Of a DNA stretch of 64,000 nt, positions 25,420 through 33,615 are shown piece after piece. The notes beneath the pieces were generated by a model that searched no databases, was not told the DNA's origin, and was given only the letters and a program-made list of their open reading frames with translations. The DNA is taken from NCBI RefSeq assembly GCF_034377285.1, contig NZ_CP139715.1:3208001-3272000 (forward strand), read 5' to 3'. A program made the position numbers and the translations under genes. The first letter of the stretch is position 1. The number at the start of each line of letters is the position of its first letter. This DNA comes from Thalassobaculum sp. OXR-137. GTDB taxonomy: Bacteria > Pseudomonadota > Alphaproteobacteria > Thalassobaculales > Thalassobaculaceae.

Positions 25420-26466
25420 TCAGCCGCCCGTCACGCTCATGTGCCGCGAGACCGCCGGGCCGCGGTGGCGGCGGTCGATGATGAAGTCGTGACCCTTGGG
25501 CTTGCGGGTGATCGCCTCGCGGATCGCGTCGTGCAGTGCACCGTCGCTCTCGCTCGCCCGCAGCGGTTCGCGCAGGTCGGCGGCGTCGTCCTGGCCGAGG
25601 CACATGTACAGCGTGCCGGTGCAGGTCAGCCGAACCCGGTTGCAGCTCTCGCAAAAATTATGGGTCAGCGGCGTGATGAAGCCGAGCCGCCCGCCGGTCT
25701 CCGCCACCGACACGTAGCGGGCCGGGCCGCCGGTCTTGTACGGGATGTCGGTCAGGGTGAAGCGCTGGGCCAGCCGCGCGCGCACCGCCGACAGCGGCAG
25801 GTACTGGTCGAGCCGGTCCTCGCCACCGATGTCGCCCATCGGCATGACCTCAATCACGGTCATGTCGTAGCCCCGGTCGCCGCACCATTGCAGCATGTCG
25901 CCGAGTTCGTCGTCGTTCACGCCCTTCAGCGCCACGGCGTTGATCTTGATGGCGATGCCGGCCTTGTCGGCGGCGTCGAGCCCGGCCATGACCTTGCCGA
26001 TGTCGCCCCAGCGGGTGATAGCGCGGAACTTGTCCGGGTCCAGCGTGTCGATCGACACGTTCAACCGCTTCACCCCGCAGGCCGCCAGGTCGTCGGCGAA
26101 GCGCGAGAGCTGGCTGGCATTGGTGGTGATCGTCAGCTCCTCCAGGCCGCCGCCGTCCAGGCGGGCGCCGAGGCGGCGGATCAGCCACATGATGTCGCGC
26201 CGCACCAGGGGCTCGCCGCCGGTCAACCGCAGCTTCTTCACGCCGAGATCGACGAAGGCGCCGCACAGCCGGTCCAGCTCCTCCAGCGACAGCACGTCCT
26301 TCTTCGGCAGGAAGGTCATGTTTTCCGCCATGCAGTAGACGCAGCGGAAGTCGCAGCGGTCGGTCACCGAGACCCGCAGATAGGAGATCGCCCGCTGGAA
26401 CGGATCGATCAGCGGTGCGGGTGCCGGGGTCGACAGGATTGAAGAGGTGGAGGTTTCGGTCATCAT
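25420..26466 (-). CDS. moaA: GTP 3',8-cyclase MoaA (molybdenum cofactor synthesis)
   Basis: The 348-residue radical-SAM enzyme makes the first molybdopterin precursor from GTP. The N-terminal cluster ligands are visible in CDFRCVYC and the C-terminal cluster ligands in [11 protein letters not shown] and the later C of LYMCLGQ. It ends in the conserved Gly-Gly (SVTGG) needed for catalysis. A second ATG one codon downstream could also start it. It is divergent from mobA, which acts later in the same pathway. Confidence 0.96.
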   Translation of the reverse strand: MMTETSTSSILSTPAPAPLIDPFQRAISYLRVSVTDRCDFRCVYCMAENMTFLPKKDVLSLEELDRLCGAFVDLGVKKLRLTGGEPLVRRDIMWLIRRLGARLDGGGLEELTITTNASQLSRFADDLAACGVKRLNVSIDTLDPDKFRAITRWGDIGKVMAGLDAADKAGIAIKINAVALKGVNDDELGDMLQWCGDRGYDMTVIEVMPMGDIGGEDRLDQYLPLSAVRARLAQRFTLTDIPYKTGGPARYVSVAETGGRLGFITPLTHNFCESCNRVRLTCTGTLYMCLGQDDAADLREPLRASESDGALHDAIREAITRKPKGHDFIIDRRHRGPAVSRHMSVTGG

Positions 26467-26546
26467 CCCCGATATATACGACCAGAATAACGGGATCGAA
26501 AGGGGTGCCGGGGAAATGGACCTATGACGCGCTCGGGATTTTCACC

Positions 26547-27188
26547 ATGACGGATGCCATGGACGCGCGGCCGACACCCCCTCCGGCCTCCGGCGACGCC
26601 GTTCTCGGCGTGATCCTGGCCGGCGGCCTCGCCCGGCGCATGGGCGGCGGCGACAAAGGGCTGGTCGCGCTCGACGGCCGCACCCTGCTGCAGCGGGTGA
26701 TCGACCGGCTGGAGGGGCAGGTCGGCGGGCTGGTGTTGAACGCCAACGGCGATCCGGCGCGGTTCGCGGCCTACGGGCTGCCCGTCGTCGGCGACACGGT
26801 GGCGGACCATCCGGGGCCGCTGGCCGGGATCCTCGCCGGCCTGGAGCATGCCGCGGCGGGCGGCTGGGACTGGATCGCGACGGTGCCGGTCGATACGCCC
26901 TGCCTGCCGGGCGATCTGGTCGACCGGCTTCGGGTGGCGCTGGCGGACGAGGCGGCGGAGATCGCCTGTGCGGCGTCGGGCGGCCGGGTGCATCCGGTGG
27001 TCGGGCTCTGGCCGGTGACGCTGATCGGCCCGCTGCGCGCGGCGTTGGCGGAGGGGACGCGCAAGGTGGAGGCCTTTGCCGGCGCCCGTCGGCGGGCGGT
27101 CGCTGAATGGCCGGCAGCGCCGCACGACCCGTTCGTCAACGTGAACGCGCCGGAGGATCTGCAGCGCATCGCGGACCGAGACAAGTGA
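26547..27188 (+). CDS. mobA: Molybdenum cofactor guanylyltransferase MobA
   Basis: The 213-residue protein has the nucleotidyltransferase start LGVILAGGLARRMGGGDKGL and the metal-binding VPVDTPCLPGDLV motif. It attaches GMP to molybdopterin. The ATG at 26547 lacks a strong ribosome site and a second ATG lies four codons on. It shares an 80-bp divergent promoter region with moaA, consistent with joint control of cofactor synthesis. Confidence 0.92.
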   Translation: MTDAMDARPTPPPASGDAVLGVILAGGLARRMGGGDKGLVALDGRTLLQRVIDRLEGQVGGLVLNANGDPARFAAYGLPVVGDTVADHPGPLAGILAGLEHAAAGGWDWIATVPVDTPCLPGDLVDRLRVALADEAAEIACAASGGRVHPVVGLWPVTLIGPLRAALAEGTRKVEAFAGARRRAVAEWPAAPHDPFVNVNAPEDLQRIADRDK

Positions 27189-27238
27189 TGCAGCGGAAGC
27201 GCTTGCCCTGGGGCGCGGAATACCGCACGGTTTGCGCC

Positions 27239-27574
27239 ATGATGCGCAAACCGATGATTCTGTTGGCCGCCTGTCTCGGGCTGGTCGCGTGCGGCGAGGA
27301 GGAGCCCAAGGGCCCTCCGATGTCGAAAATCTTCGTGCGCAACGACAGCTCCACCGAGGCCAATCTGCGCATCAAGTTCTGGTCGAAGGACTACATGAAG
27401 GTGTCCGCCGGCGACAGCGCGGAGATCGCGTTCGTCAATCAGGACGGCATCAACGCGGTCCAGGTCGAGGCGAAGACCCGCAAGCAGTGGGACGACTGCT
27501 GGGTGACCATGAATGTCGGCGAGACCATCGTGGTGTTCGACGCGGTCGAGCGCATCGGCTGCCGGGTCGAGTAA
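27239..27574 (+). CDS. Small lipoprotein of unknown function
   Basis: The 111-residue product has a short signal with lipobox LVAC followed by GEEEPKG, so the cysteine near residue 18 is probably lipidated. The rest looks like a compact beta domain with two further cysteines (DDCWVTM and RIGCRVE) that could form a disulfide. No family is recognised. An in-frame ATG at 27188, overlapping the mobA stop, is an alternative start, but would bury the signal. Confidence 0.6.
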   Translation: MMRKPMILLAACLGLVACGEEEPKGPPMSKIFVRNDSSTEANLRIKFWSKDYMKVSAGDSAEIAFVNQDGINAVQVEAKTRKQWDDCWVTMNVGETIVVFDAVERIGCRVE

Positions 27575-27607
27575 CGGCACTCCCTCCCTCCTTCCCTCTC
27601 CTCTTTA

Positions 27608-27730
27608 TCCGACTTCCTGGACGATCCCGGCGCGAGCCGGGTCGATCCAGGATCGTGCGGCCGACCGGTCCGCAGCACGATCCTGGACAGCGCCCCGGGT
27701 CAGGCCCGGGGACGCTTCCAGGACGTCGGA
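27608..27730. repeat. Foldback element, family C
   Basis: A 123-bp element has ends TCCGACTTCCTGGA and TCCAGGACGTCGGA, which are complementary with one mismatch. An inner pair, TCCAGGATCGTGC and GCACGATCCTGGA, is also complementary. It starts the 443-bp gene-free stretch after the lipoprotein gene. Confidence 0.8.
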
Positions 27731-27742
27731 TTTGGGGAGTGG

Positions 27743-27806
27743 GGAGGTAGGGAAGTAGGGAAGTAGGGAAGTAGGGAAGTAGGGAAGTAGGGGAGTAGAG
27801 GAGTAG
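27743..27806. repeat. 8-bp tandem repeat (GGAAGTAG), eight units
   Basis: Five exact GGAAGTAG units (27751-27790) are flanked by three variant units: GGAGGTAG before, and GGGAGTAG and AGGAGTAG after. The period is not a multiple of three and the tract is non-coding. It looks like a variable-number repeat between two foldback elements. Confidence 0.88.
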
Positions 27807-27896
27807 AGGGGAAAATGGGGCGGTGGCGGCGGTCACTGCGCGAGGTCGGGCACCTCACCACCTCGACCGCTCACCTCCCCGACATTCCCCCGACAC

Positions 27897-27994
27897 CGTC
27901 ATCCTGATGCAATTCAGGATCTGCGGTGCACCGGCGCCGGGTTCCGCTAAGCTCCGACGCTGGCAGCTTGGTCCTGATTTGCATCAGGACGACG
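27897..27994. repeat. Foldback element, family D
   Basis: The left end CGTCATCCTGATGCAATTCA and the right end (reverse complement CGTCGTCCTGATGCAAATCA) pair with two mismatches over 23 bp. The 98-bp element lies just downstream of the citryl-CoA lyase-like gene and, with family C and the tandem repeat, fills 27575-28017. Confidence 0.8.
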
Positions 27995-28017
27995 GGGGTG
28001 GGGGTATCAGGGTCGCT

Positions 28018-28794
28018 CTAAACCCCCGGGATCGTCCCGTCGTAGGGGATCGCCTCTTCGGCGGTTTCCCAGATCGTGCGCATCGACGGCTTCTCCTGCT
28101 CCTCGCGCACATGGCCGACAAGGCCGGCGCAGCGGGTGATGAGGGCGAAGCCGCGCAGGATCTCCGCCGGCACGCCGCAATCCAGTAGCACCGCCGCGAT
28201 CGCGCCTGTCGCGTTGATCGTGATGTGCTTGCCGTAGACCCGGTCGATGGCCGCACTCAGGGACTTCAGCGCGGCGATATAGGTGCCGGACTGGCCATGC
28301 TCCTCGGCCAGCGCGAACAGTCGAATTGGGCGCGGGTCGTCCGGCTTGTGCAGGTGGTGGCCGAAGCCGGGCAGGGGCTTGCGCGCCGCCCGGTGCTCCT
28401 CCGCCACCCGCTGGGCCGCCGCGTCGATGCCGGCCGGATCCGCCACGATCTCCAGCAGCAGCTTGGCGTTGCCCTCCATGGTGCCGACGAAGACGCTGCC
28501 GACGCCCATCAGCCCGGCCGCCACGCCCGCCTGCATCGCCTCGGGGGCGCTGGCATAGATCAGCCGGGTCGCCAGCGCGCTGGGGGTCAGGCCGTGCTCC
28601 ATCAGGGTGACGAAACAGGCGTCGATCATCGCCGTCTCGGCCGCACTCGGCACCCGCCCCAGCATCTGGAAGACGATCATCTCGGTGAAGGTCAGCTTGC
28701 CGATCAGTTCGCTGCACAGGCTCTTGTCGCGGATGTAGATGTCGTCGTTGGTGTGGGTGGCGATGCTGGTCGTCGGCGCGGCTTTGGCGCTCAT
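28018..28794 (-). CDS. Citrate synthase-like protein, citryl-CoA lyase type
   Basis: The 258-residue protein is a shortened member of the citrate synthase superfamily. The GFGHHLHKPDDPR segment matches the GFGHRVYK histidine motif. By eye, the first catalytic histidine motif (AHGGAN in synthases) is replaced by GTMEGNA, and the aspartate of the VDFYSG motif is replaced in TINATGA. Short family members with such changes are usually called citryl-CoA lyases. It follows an AMP-forming acyl-CoA ligase by 21 bp, so ligation and cleavage of one acid is plausible. The actual substrate is unknown. Confidence 0.78.
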   Translation of the reverse strand: MSAKAAPTTSIATHTNDDIYIRDKSLCSELIGKLTFTEMIVFQMLGRVPSAAETAMIDACFVTLMEHGLTPSALATRLIYASAPEAMQAGVAAGLMGVGSVFVGTMEGNAKLLLEIVADPAGIDAAAQRVAEEHRAARKPLPGFGHHLHKPDDPRPIRLFALAEEHGQSGTYIAALKSLSAAIDRVYGKHITINATGAIAAVLLDCGVPAEILRGFALITRCAGLVGHVREEQEKPSMRTIWETAEEAIPYDGTIPGV

Positions 28795-28815
28795 GCGTTT
28801 CCTCCGAATTGAAGA

Positions 28816-30366
28816 TTAGTCGGCGGCCGGCAGCCGCTTCTCGAGTTCGTGGCGCTGGATCTTGCCCGAGGCGGAGCGCGGGAAGTCCTCCATCGCGATG
28901 AAGTGGATGCCCTTGGGCTGCTTGTAGCCGGCGAGCTCGGCCCGGCAGCGGGCGTAGAGATCGGAATCGGTCAGGCTGTCGTCCTGTTTGGCGACGAAGG
29001 CGATGGGCACCTCGCCCCATTTCGCGTCCGGTCGGCGCACGACAGCGGCGTCGATCACCCGCGGATCGGCCAGGATCACCCGCTCGATCTCGGCCGGGTA
29101 GATGTTCTCGCCCCCCGACTTGATCAGGTATTTGACCCGGTCGACGAAATCGAGGCTGCCGTCCGGGTTGCGGCAGAACACGTCGCCCATGTGGAACCAG
29201 CCGTCGCGGAAATCCGACAGGTTGGTCGCCTCGTTGCGCCAGTAGCCGCTGAACAGGGTCGGGCCGCGCATGGCGAGCTCGCCGGGGGCGCCGTCTGCCA
29301 CCTCGTTGCCGTCCGGATCGACCAGCCGCACCTCGCAGAAGATGCTCTGTTCCTTCGACAGGCTGGTGGGGGCCACGCCCACCGGGATCAGCGAGGAGGA
29401 GCAGGGCGGGCAGCCCGTCTCCGTCGCGCCGAACGTGTTGGCATAAGGGGCGTCGAGCAGGCGGGTGATGCGGGCGATCTCCGCCGGCGGCACCAGATCG
29501 GCCATGACGCCGCAGACCTTGATGCCCTTGGCGGTCACCTGGCGCTGTTCGATCTCGGCCGCGAAGCCGCCGACCATGCCGGGCATCAGCAGCAGCCAGC
29601 CGATCGGCTCCTCTCGCACCACCTCGGCCAGGTGGCCCTGGTCGAAACCGTCGACCACGATGACCTTGCCGCCGGCCATCAGGGTGCCGATGGAATTGTC
29701 GGCCGCGCCCATGTGGTACATCGGCGACCAGGCGACGAAGCTGTCGGCGGCGTCGATGGAGAACTCGGCGCGGGTGACCATGTTGCGGACGATCTGGGCG
29801 CGGTGGCTGATCACCGCCCCCTTGGGCAGGCCGGTGGTGCCCGAGGTATAGAGGATCAGCAGCGGCGCCTCGGGGTCGAGACCCTCCAGCGCGGGTAGGG
29901 GGGACGGGTCGGCCGCGGCCAGCGCCGCCTCATAGGCGTCGCCCAGCACCAGGGTGTTGCCGCTGTAGCCCTCGACCTCCGCCAACTTGCCGGCATGGCG
30001 TTCGGAGACCAGCACCAGCGACGGTTCCACCAGCCCCAGGCAATGGGTCAGCTCGGCGGTCGACAGCCGCCAGTTCTGGCAGGCCAGGATGGCGCCGGTC
30101 ATGGCGGCGGCGAGATAGGCTTCCAGATATTCGCCCCTGTTCTCCGACAGGATGGCGATCCGGTCGCCGGGACCGATGCCCTTGCTCTCCAGCACCGCCG
30201 ATAAGCGCCGGGCGCGGTCGCAGAGCTCCGCATAGGAGAGGGTGGCGTCCCTGGTCTGGACGGCCGGGCGGTCGCCGCCCCGGCGCACCTGCTGCAGGAA
30301 CAGCCCGGCCACGGTGCTCAGGGCACTGCGCGAAATGAGGGTGGAGGCGGAAGGAGCGGGCGTCAT
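28816..30366 (-). CDS. AMP-forming acyl-CoA synthetase (class I adenylate-forming)
   Basis: The 516-residue enzyme has the P-loop motif LLILYTSGTTGLPKGAVISH, the hinge region SGGENIYPAEIERVI and the C-terminal catalytic lysine in SASGKIQRHEL. It activates a carboxylic acid to its CoA thioester through an acyl-adenylate. The family includes cyclohexanecarboxylate, fatty-acid and other CoA ligases, and specificity cannot be read from sequence. It is the first gene of a probable two-gene operon with the citryl-CoA lyase-like gene. Confidence 0.9.
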   Translation of the reverse strand: MTPAPSASTLISRSALSTVAGLFLQQVRRGGDRPAVQTRDATLSYAELCDRARRLSAVLESKGIGPGDRIAILSENRGEYLEAYLAAAMTGAILACQNWRLSTAELTHCLGLVEPSLVLVSERHAGKLAEVEGYSGNTLVLGDAYEAALAAADPSPLPALEGLDPEAPLLILYTSGTTGLPKGAVISHRAQIVRNMVTRAEFSIDAADSFVAWSPMYHMGAADNSIGTLMAGGKVIVVDGFDQGHLAEVVREEPIGWLLLMPGMVGGFAAEIEQRQVTAKGIKVCGVMADLVPPAEIARITRLLDAPYANTFGATETGCPPCSSSLIPVGVAPTSLSKEQSIFCEVRLVDPDGNEVADGAPGELAMRGPTLFSGYWRNEATNLSDFRDGWFHMGDVFCRNPDGSLDFVDRVKYLIKSGGENIYPAEIERVILADPRVIDAAVVRRPDAKWGEVPIAFVAKQDDSLTDSDLYARCRAELAGYKQPKGIHFIAMEDFPRSASGKIQRHELEKRLPAAD

Positions 30367-30426
30367 GATCGAAACCGTAGCGCCTTCCGCCTCCTGATCA
30401 AGCGGTCCTTATCGGGCGGGGTCGGA

Positions 30427-31140
30427 TCAGGCCCCGAAGCCGCCGTCGATCGTGTGCATGGCGCCGGTGACGTAGCCCGCCTCCGGTCCCACCAGATAGG
30501 CGACCATGCCGGCGACCTCCGCCCCGGTGCCGTGGCGCTTGATCGCCAGGAAGCTGTGCATGGCGTCGCGCATCGGGCCGTCGGCCGGGTTCATGTCGGT
30601 GTCGATCGGACCGGGCTGGACCACGTTGACGGTGATCTCCCGGGGTCCCAGTTCCCGCGCGAGGCCGCGGGCCAGGCTCTGCAGCGCCGACTTGGTCATG
30701 CCGTAGGCCGCACCGCCGGCGAAGGGCACGCGGTCGCCGTTGACCGAGCCGATGATCACGATCCGGCCGCCCTCGGGCATGGTCTTCGCCGCTTCGACGG
30801 ACGCGTGATAGGGGCTGCGGATGTTGACGTCGATCATGCGGTCGACCTCGTCCGGATCGAGCCCGATGGCCTCGCCGATCAGTCCGATGCCCGCATTCAC
30901 GACGAGGATGTCGAGCGGGCCGGCCTCGCGGACGGTGCGCTGGGTGGCGTCGCGGCTGGCGCTGTCGGACTGGACGGCCTTGGCGCCGGTTTCCTTCGCG
31001 AGGGTCTGGGCCGCCTCGGCGGAGCCGGCATAGGTGAAGGTCACGTCGGCGCCGTCGCTGGCCAGCCGGCGGACGATAGCGGCCCCGATACCCCGGCTTC
31101 CACCGAGAACGAGGGCGCGCTTGTTGGCGATAATGGACAC
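30427..31140 (-). CDS. bdcA: SDR oxidoreductase closely resembling BdcA
   Basis: The 237-residue short-chain dehydrogenase has GGSRGIGAAIVRR for cofactor binding, NAGIG, IIGSVNGDR and the catalytic AYGMTKSAL. Long stretches match my memory of E. coli BdcA, for example DILVVNAGIG, APYHASVEAA-like SPYHASVEAAKTMPEGGRI, VVQPGPIDTD and VTGAMHTIDGGFGA. BdcA was reported to bind cyclic di-GMP and promote biofilm dispersal, although it may simply be a reductase. The divergent TetR gene mirrors the E. coli bdcA/bdcR arrangement. Confidence 0.85.
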   Translation of the reverse strand: MSIIANKRALVLGGSRGIGAAIVRRLASDGADVTFTYAGSAEAAQTLAKETGAKAVQSDSASRDATQRTVREAGPLDILVVNAGIGLIGEAIGLDPDEVDRMIDVNIRSPYHASVEAAKTMPEGGRIVIIGSVNGDRVPFAGGAAYGMTKSALQSLARGLARELGPREITVNVVQPGPIDTDMNPADGPMRDAMHSFLAIKRHGTGAEVAGMVAYLVGPEAGYVTGAMHTIDGGFGA

Positions 31141-31158
31141 GTGTGGTCTCCTTGAGGA

Positions 31159-31180
31159 AATATGAAGTGACCGCTATATA
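31159..31180. promoter_or_regulatory. Second copy of the BdcR-like operator half (AGTGACCGCTATA)
   Basis: AGTGACCGCTATA at 31166-31178 repeats the centre of the operator at 31208 (AGTGACCGATACA) with two changes. It lies 20-40 bp upstream of the bdcA start, where a repressor would block transcription. The outer arms are less symmetrical than at the main site. Confidence 0.45.
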
Positions 31181-31207
31181 AATACCGGGAGCGGGCAAAC
31201 AAGGGAA

Positions 31208-31229
31208 TTTTGTAGTGACCGATACAAAA
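31208..31229. promoter_or_regulatory. TetR (BdcR-like) operator overlapping the regulator start codon
   Basis: TTTTGTA (31208-31214) and TACAAAA (31223-31229) are exact reverse complements around GTGACCGA, the size expected for a TetR-family site. The central GTG is the probable start codon of the regulator, so binding would directly block its own gene. Confidence 0.62.
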
Positions 31230-31796
31230 AAATCCCGCGGGCGAGGCAGGCCGCGCCGTTTCGATGAGGAGACGGCCGTGGAAACCGCCGAGAAGCTGTT
31301 CCATACGCGCGGCTACGACAGCGTGGGGGTGGCCGAACTGGGGGAGGCCATCGGCATCGCGGCACCCAGCCTCTACGCCGCCTTCGGCAGCAAGCTCGGC
31401 CTGTTCGAGCGGGCGGTGGCGGCCTATGAGGCCCGCTACGGCAGAATCCTGGCCGAGTTCCTGGAGCGGAACGCGCCGGTTGGGGACCTGATGCCCGCCT
31501 ATCTGGAGGAGGCCGCCCGGTTCTATACGCGGCCGGGCCAGCCCTGCGGCTGCATGGTGCTGAGCGGAACCTGGAACAGCGCCGATGCCGAGGCGATCGC
31601 CGTCACCGCCCGGCGCCTGCAGGCCGGACGGGACAGGATCCGCGACCGCATCGCCCGCGAGCGGCCCGACGACGCGGAGCGCCTGGCTGACTACACCCTG
31701 GTCGTCATGGCCGGCCTATCGGCGATGGCGCGCCAGGGGATCGGGCAGGATCGGCTGATCGCCGCCGTCCGGGCGGCGGCGGCCGTCTATGCCTGA
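31215..31796 (+). CDS. bdcR: TetR-family regulator resembling BdcR
   Basis: The 193-residue protein has an N-terminal helix-turn-helix (GRPRRFDEETAVETAEKLFH, then SLYAAFGSKLGLFERAV) and a TetR C-terminal domain with the conserved CGCMVLSG segment. It resembles E. coli BdcR and is divergent from a BdcA-like gene, which supports the name. The GTG start at 31215 has AAGGGA 9 bases upstream and lies inside the palindromic operator. The 3' end overlaps the convergent DUF364 gene by 10 bp. Confidence 0.83.
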   Translation: MTDTKKSRGRGRPRRFDEETAVETAEKLFHTRGYDSVGVAELGEAIGIAAPSLYAAFGSKLGLFERAVAAYEARYGRILAEFLERNAPVGDLMPAYLEEAARFYTRPGQPCGCMVLSGTWNSADAEAIAVTARRLQAGRDRIRDRIARERPDDAERLADYTLVVMAGLSAMARQGIGQDRLIAAVRAAAAVYA

Positions 31797-32524
31797 GGGT
31801 CGGTGAGGGTCACGGCCCGGCCGAACCGCTTGAGAGTCTTGGCACCGGCGCCTTCCATGACGGCGGAGAAAGCGGCGTCCGGCTCGGTGACGACGAACCC
31901 GGCAAGCCGCCGCACGGGACCGGCGATCAGGCCGGGGCAGAGCGGCACCGAGGGGCCGACCAGGGTGATCCGGGTCTCGCCCGCCACGCCGCCGACGATC
32001 GTCTCGGCGGTGCCGTTCACCAGGGTGGAGCCGGTGACGATCACCGACACGGCCGCGACCAGGACGGGGCCGGCATCCGCGTAGGCGACTTCGCCCTCGC
32101 GCGGGTCGAGTTCGACCACGGTGGCGCCGGGGAACTTAACGTCAAGGCCGGGGAACCGGCCGACGATCACCGTGCGCGCCAGCTCTTCGCGGCGGCCGAC
32201 CGGATTGTCCGCCCAGGGGGTCAGGCCGTCGCCCTCGCCAAGGCGCTCGGACGGGCGGTTCCAGAAGGCATTGGCGGCGGCCAGCCCGATCGAGCGCTCG
32301 TAGGGATTGTCGGTCAGGCAGAGCCGGGCGAGGGCGGCCAGCGGACGTCCGGCATAGCGGCCGGTCTCCGCCGTGGTATGGGCCCCGGCCATGCCGCGCG
32401 GCGACCAGGCGAGGCCGATGGCGGCCCCGCACTGAACGGCGGTCCAGTTGAAACCCACGACGATTCGGTCGGCGACGCCGTCGCCGATGCCGTCGAGGGC
32501 CGACGCCAGAAGGCTTGGGGGCAT
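31787..32524 (-). CDS. DUF364/DUF4213 putative heavy-metal chelation protein
   Basis: The 245-residue protein has the two-part layout of this family. The N-terminal DUF4213 fold includes GFNWTAVQCGAAIGLAWSP and NPYERSIGLAAANAFWN. The C-terminal Rossmann-like part includes TVIVGRFPGLD and SVIVTGSTLVNGTAETI. The family is proposed to chelate metals or act near molybdenum or siderophore metabolism, but no function is proven. The ATG at 32524 lies 11 bp after the DUF3553 stop, suggesting co-transcription. Confidence 0.8.
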   Translation of the reverse strand: MPPSLLASALDGIGDGVADRIVVGFNWTAVQCGAAIGLAWSPRGMAGAHTTAETGRYAGRPLAALARLCLTDNPYERSIGLAAANAFWNRPSERLGEGDGLTPWADNPVGRREELARTVIVGRFPGLDVKFPGATVVELDPREGEVAYADAGPVLVAAVSVIVTGSTLVNGTAETIVGGVAGETRITLVGPSVPLCPGLIAGPVRRLAGFVVTEPDAAFSAVMEGAGAKTLKRFGRAVTLTDPQA

Positions 32525-32535
32525 GGGGCGGTCGG

Positions 32536-32718
32536 TCAGTTGGCGGTGCTGGACGCGTCCGCGGACAAGAGCATCGCGCGGTCCGTGTTTATGAGCTGCT
32601 TGCCGGCGTGTTCGAAGTTCACGGTCACGCGGGAGCCCACCACCGACTGGATCTGGCCCAATCCCCAATCGGGACGCCCCTCCAATCGCACATAGCCGCC
32701 CGGACTGAGGAACTGCAT
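32536..32718 (-). CDS. DUF3553 small protein
   Basis: A 60-residue protein carries the DUF3553 pattern GGYVRLEGRPDWGLGQIQS then VTVNFEHAGKQLI. GGAG lies 6 bases before the ATG. This small beta-rich domain occurs alone in alphaproteobacteria and at the C-terminus of UvrD-type helicases in others, so a nucleic-acid-related role is possible. It starts a two-gene unit with the DUF364 gene and is divergent from chpT. Confidence 0.85.
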   Translation of the reverse strand: MQFLSPGGYVRLEGRPDWGLGQIQSVVGSRVTVNFEHAGKQLINTDRAMLLSADASSTAN

Positions 32719-32776
32719 GTCATTCTCCGACGCCCTGACACCGACACTTTAAGGATAACAGAATTCCATGCGGGCA

Positions 32777-32792
32777 TTAACGAATCCTTTAA
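32777..32792. promoter_or_regulatory. CtrA-like box upstream of chpT
   Basis: TTAACGAATCCTTTAA reads as TTAA-N8-TTAA or TTAA-N7-TTTA and is 49 bp before the chpT start. It lies in the 122-bp divergent gap with the DUF3553 gene. It is the most symmetrical box in the set, so it could act in either direction. Confidence 0.55.
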
Positions 32793-32840
32793 GGGCGGTA
32801 TGGTGGTGATACTTTTCGAACGACAACCGAGGAGGCGGTT

Positions 32841-33452
32841 TTGAGCATTTCACCGCGCCATCTGGACCTGCTGCTGTCCCGTCTGTTCCACGATCTGATC
32901 GGTCCCGCGTCGGCGGCGCGCAACGGGTTGGAGCTGGTGCGGGAGTTCGGCGGCGACGATGTCGGCGCCGAGGCGATGGACCTGGTCGCCGGCTCCGTCG
33001 ATCAGGTCGCGGCCCGGCTCACCTTCTTCCGCATGGCGTTCGGCGGTGCCGGCAGCGGCGGGGGAATCGAATTCCTCGATGCCCGGCCCGTGCTGGCCGA
33101 CTACCTCTCCCACCGCAAGCTGGAGCCGCGGATCGCCATCGCCGACGGGCTGGCGCGGCCGGCCCCGGGCGTGATCAAGCTGGTGCTCGGCCTTGCCGTC
33201 GTGGCGGCCGAAAGCCTGCCGCGCGGCGGCGTCGTGTCGGTGTCGGCGACGGCGGAGGAGGTCCGCATCGAGGCCGAGGGCCGGGACGCCGCCCTCTCTG
33301 ACAAGGCGGCCCAGGCCCTGGCCGGCACCCTGGAGCCCGAGGACGAGGTCCTGGTGGTCCCCGCCACCGTCGGCATAACCGCCCGCCGGTTCGAGATCGG
33401 CTACGACGTCGTCTCCGCGGCGCCGCCCCGGTTCGTCGTCCGGCTGGTCTAG
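32841..33452 (+). CDS. chpT: Histidine phosphotransferase ChpT
   Basis: The 203-residue protein begins at TTG after an excellent GAGGAGG site. The phosphorylated histidine H17 lies in SRLFHDLIGPASAARNGLEL, the hallmark of ChpT, and a degenerate ATPase-like domain follows. ChpT passes phosphate from the hybrid kinase CckA to CtrA and CpdR. Here it precedes cheW-cheY-cheB-cheR, and ctrA lies 3.2 kb downstream. CckA is not in the window. Confidence 0.9.
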   Translation: MSISPRHLDLLLSRLFHDLIGPASAARNGLELVREFGGDDVGAEAMDLVAGSVDQVAARLTFFRMAFGGAGSGGGIEFLDARPVLADYLSHRKLEPRIAIADGLARPAPGVIKLVLGLAVVAAESLPRGGVVSVSATAEEVRIEAEGRDAALSDKAAQALAGTLEPEDEVLVVPATVGITARRFEIGYDVVSAAPPRFVVRLV

Positions 33453-33615
33453 GCGCCCGCCGTGATCGCCGTCGGACTCCCCGCGATACGCAGCGACTTT
33501 TCTTGTGTCGCCGCCGCATTCGAGCGAGAAAGTGGGCGGGCGGCTGTGGAGGGTGCTCCACGGCGACATCCACGGATTCTGGCGACCGGACCCGCGGGTC
33601 CAGTGACGGGCGGAA

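Noticed and set aside
33505-33606. Short GTG-led frame ending GFWRPDPRVQ between chpT and cheW
   Set aside because: Only 33 codons, no ribosome site and no known family; the preceding frame has a stop. It is more likely untranslated leader sequence.
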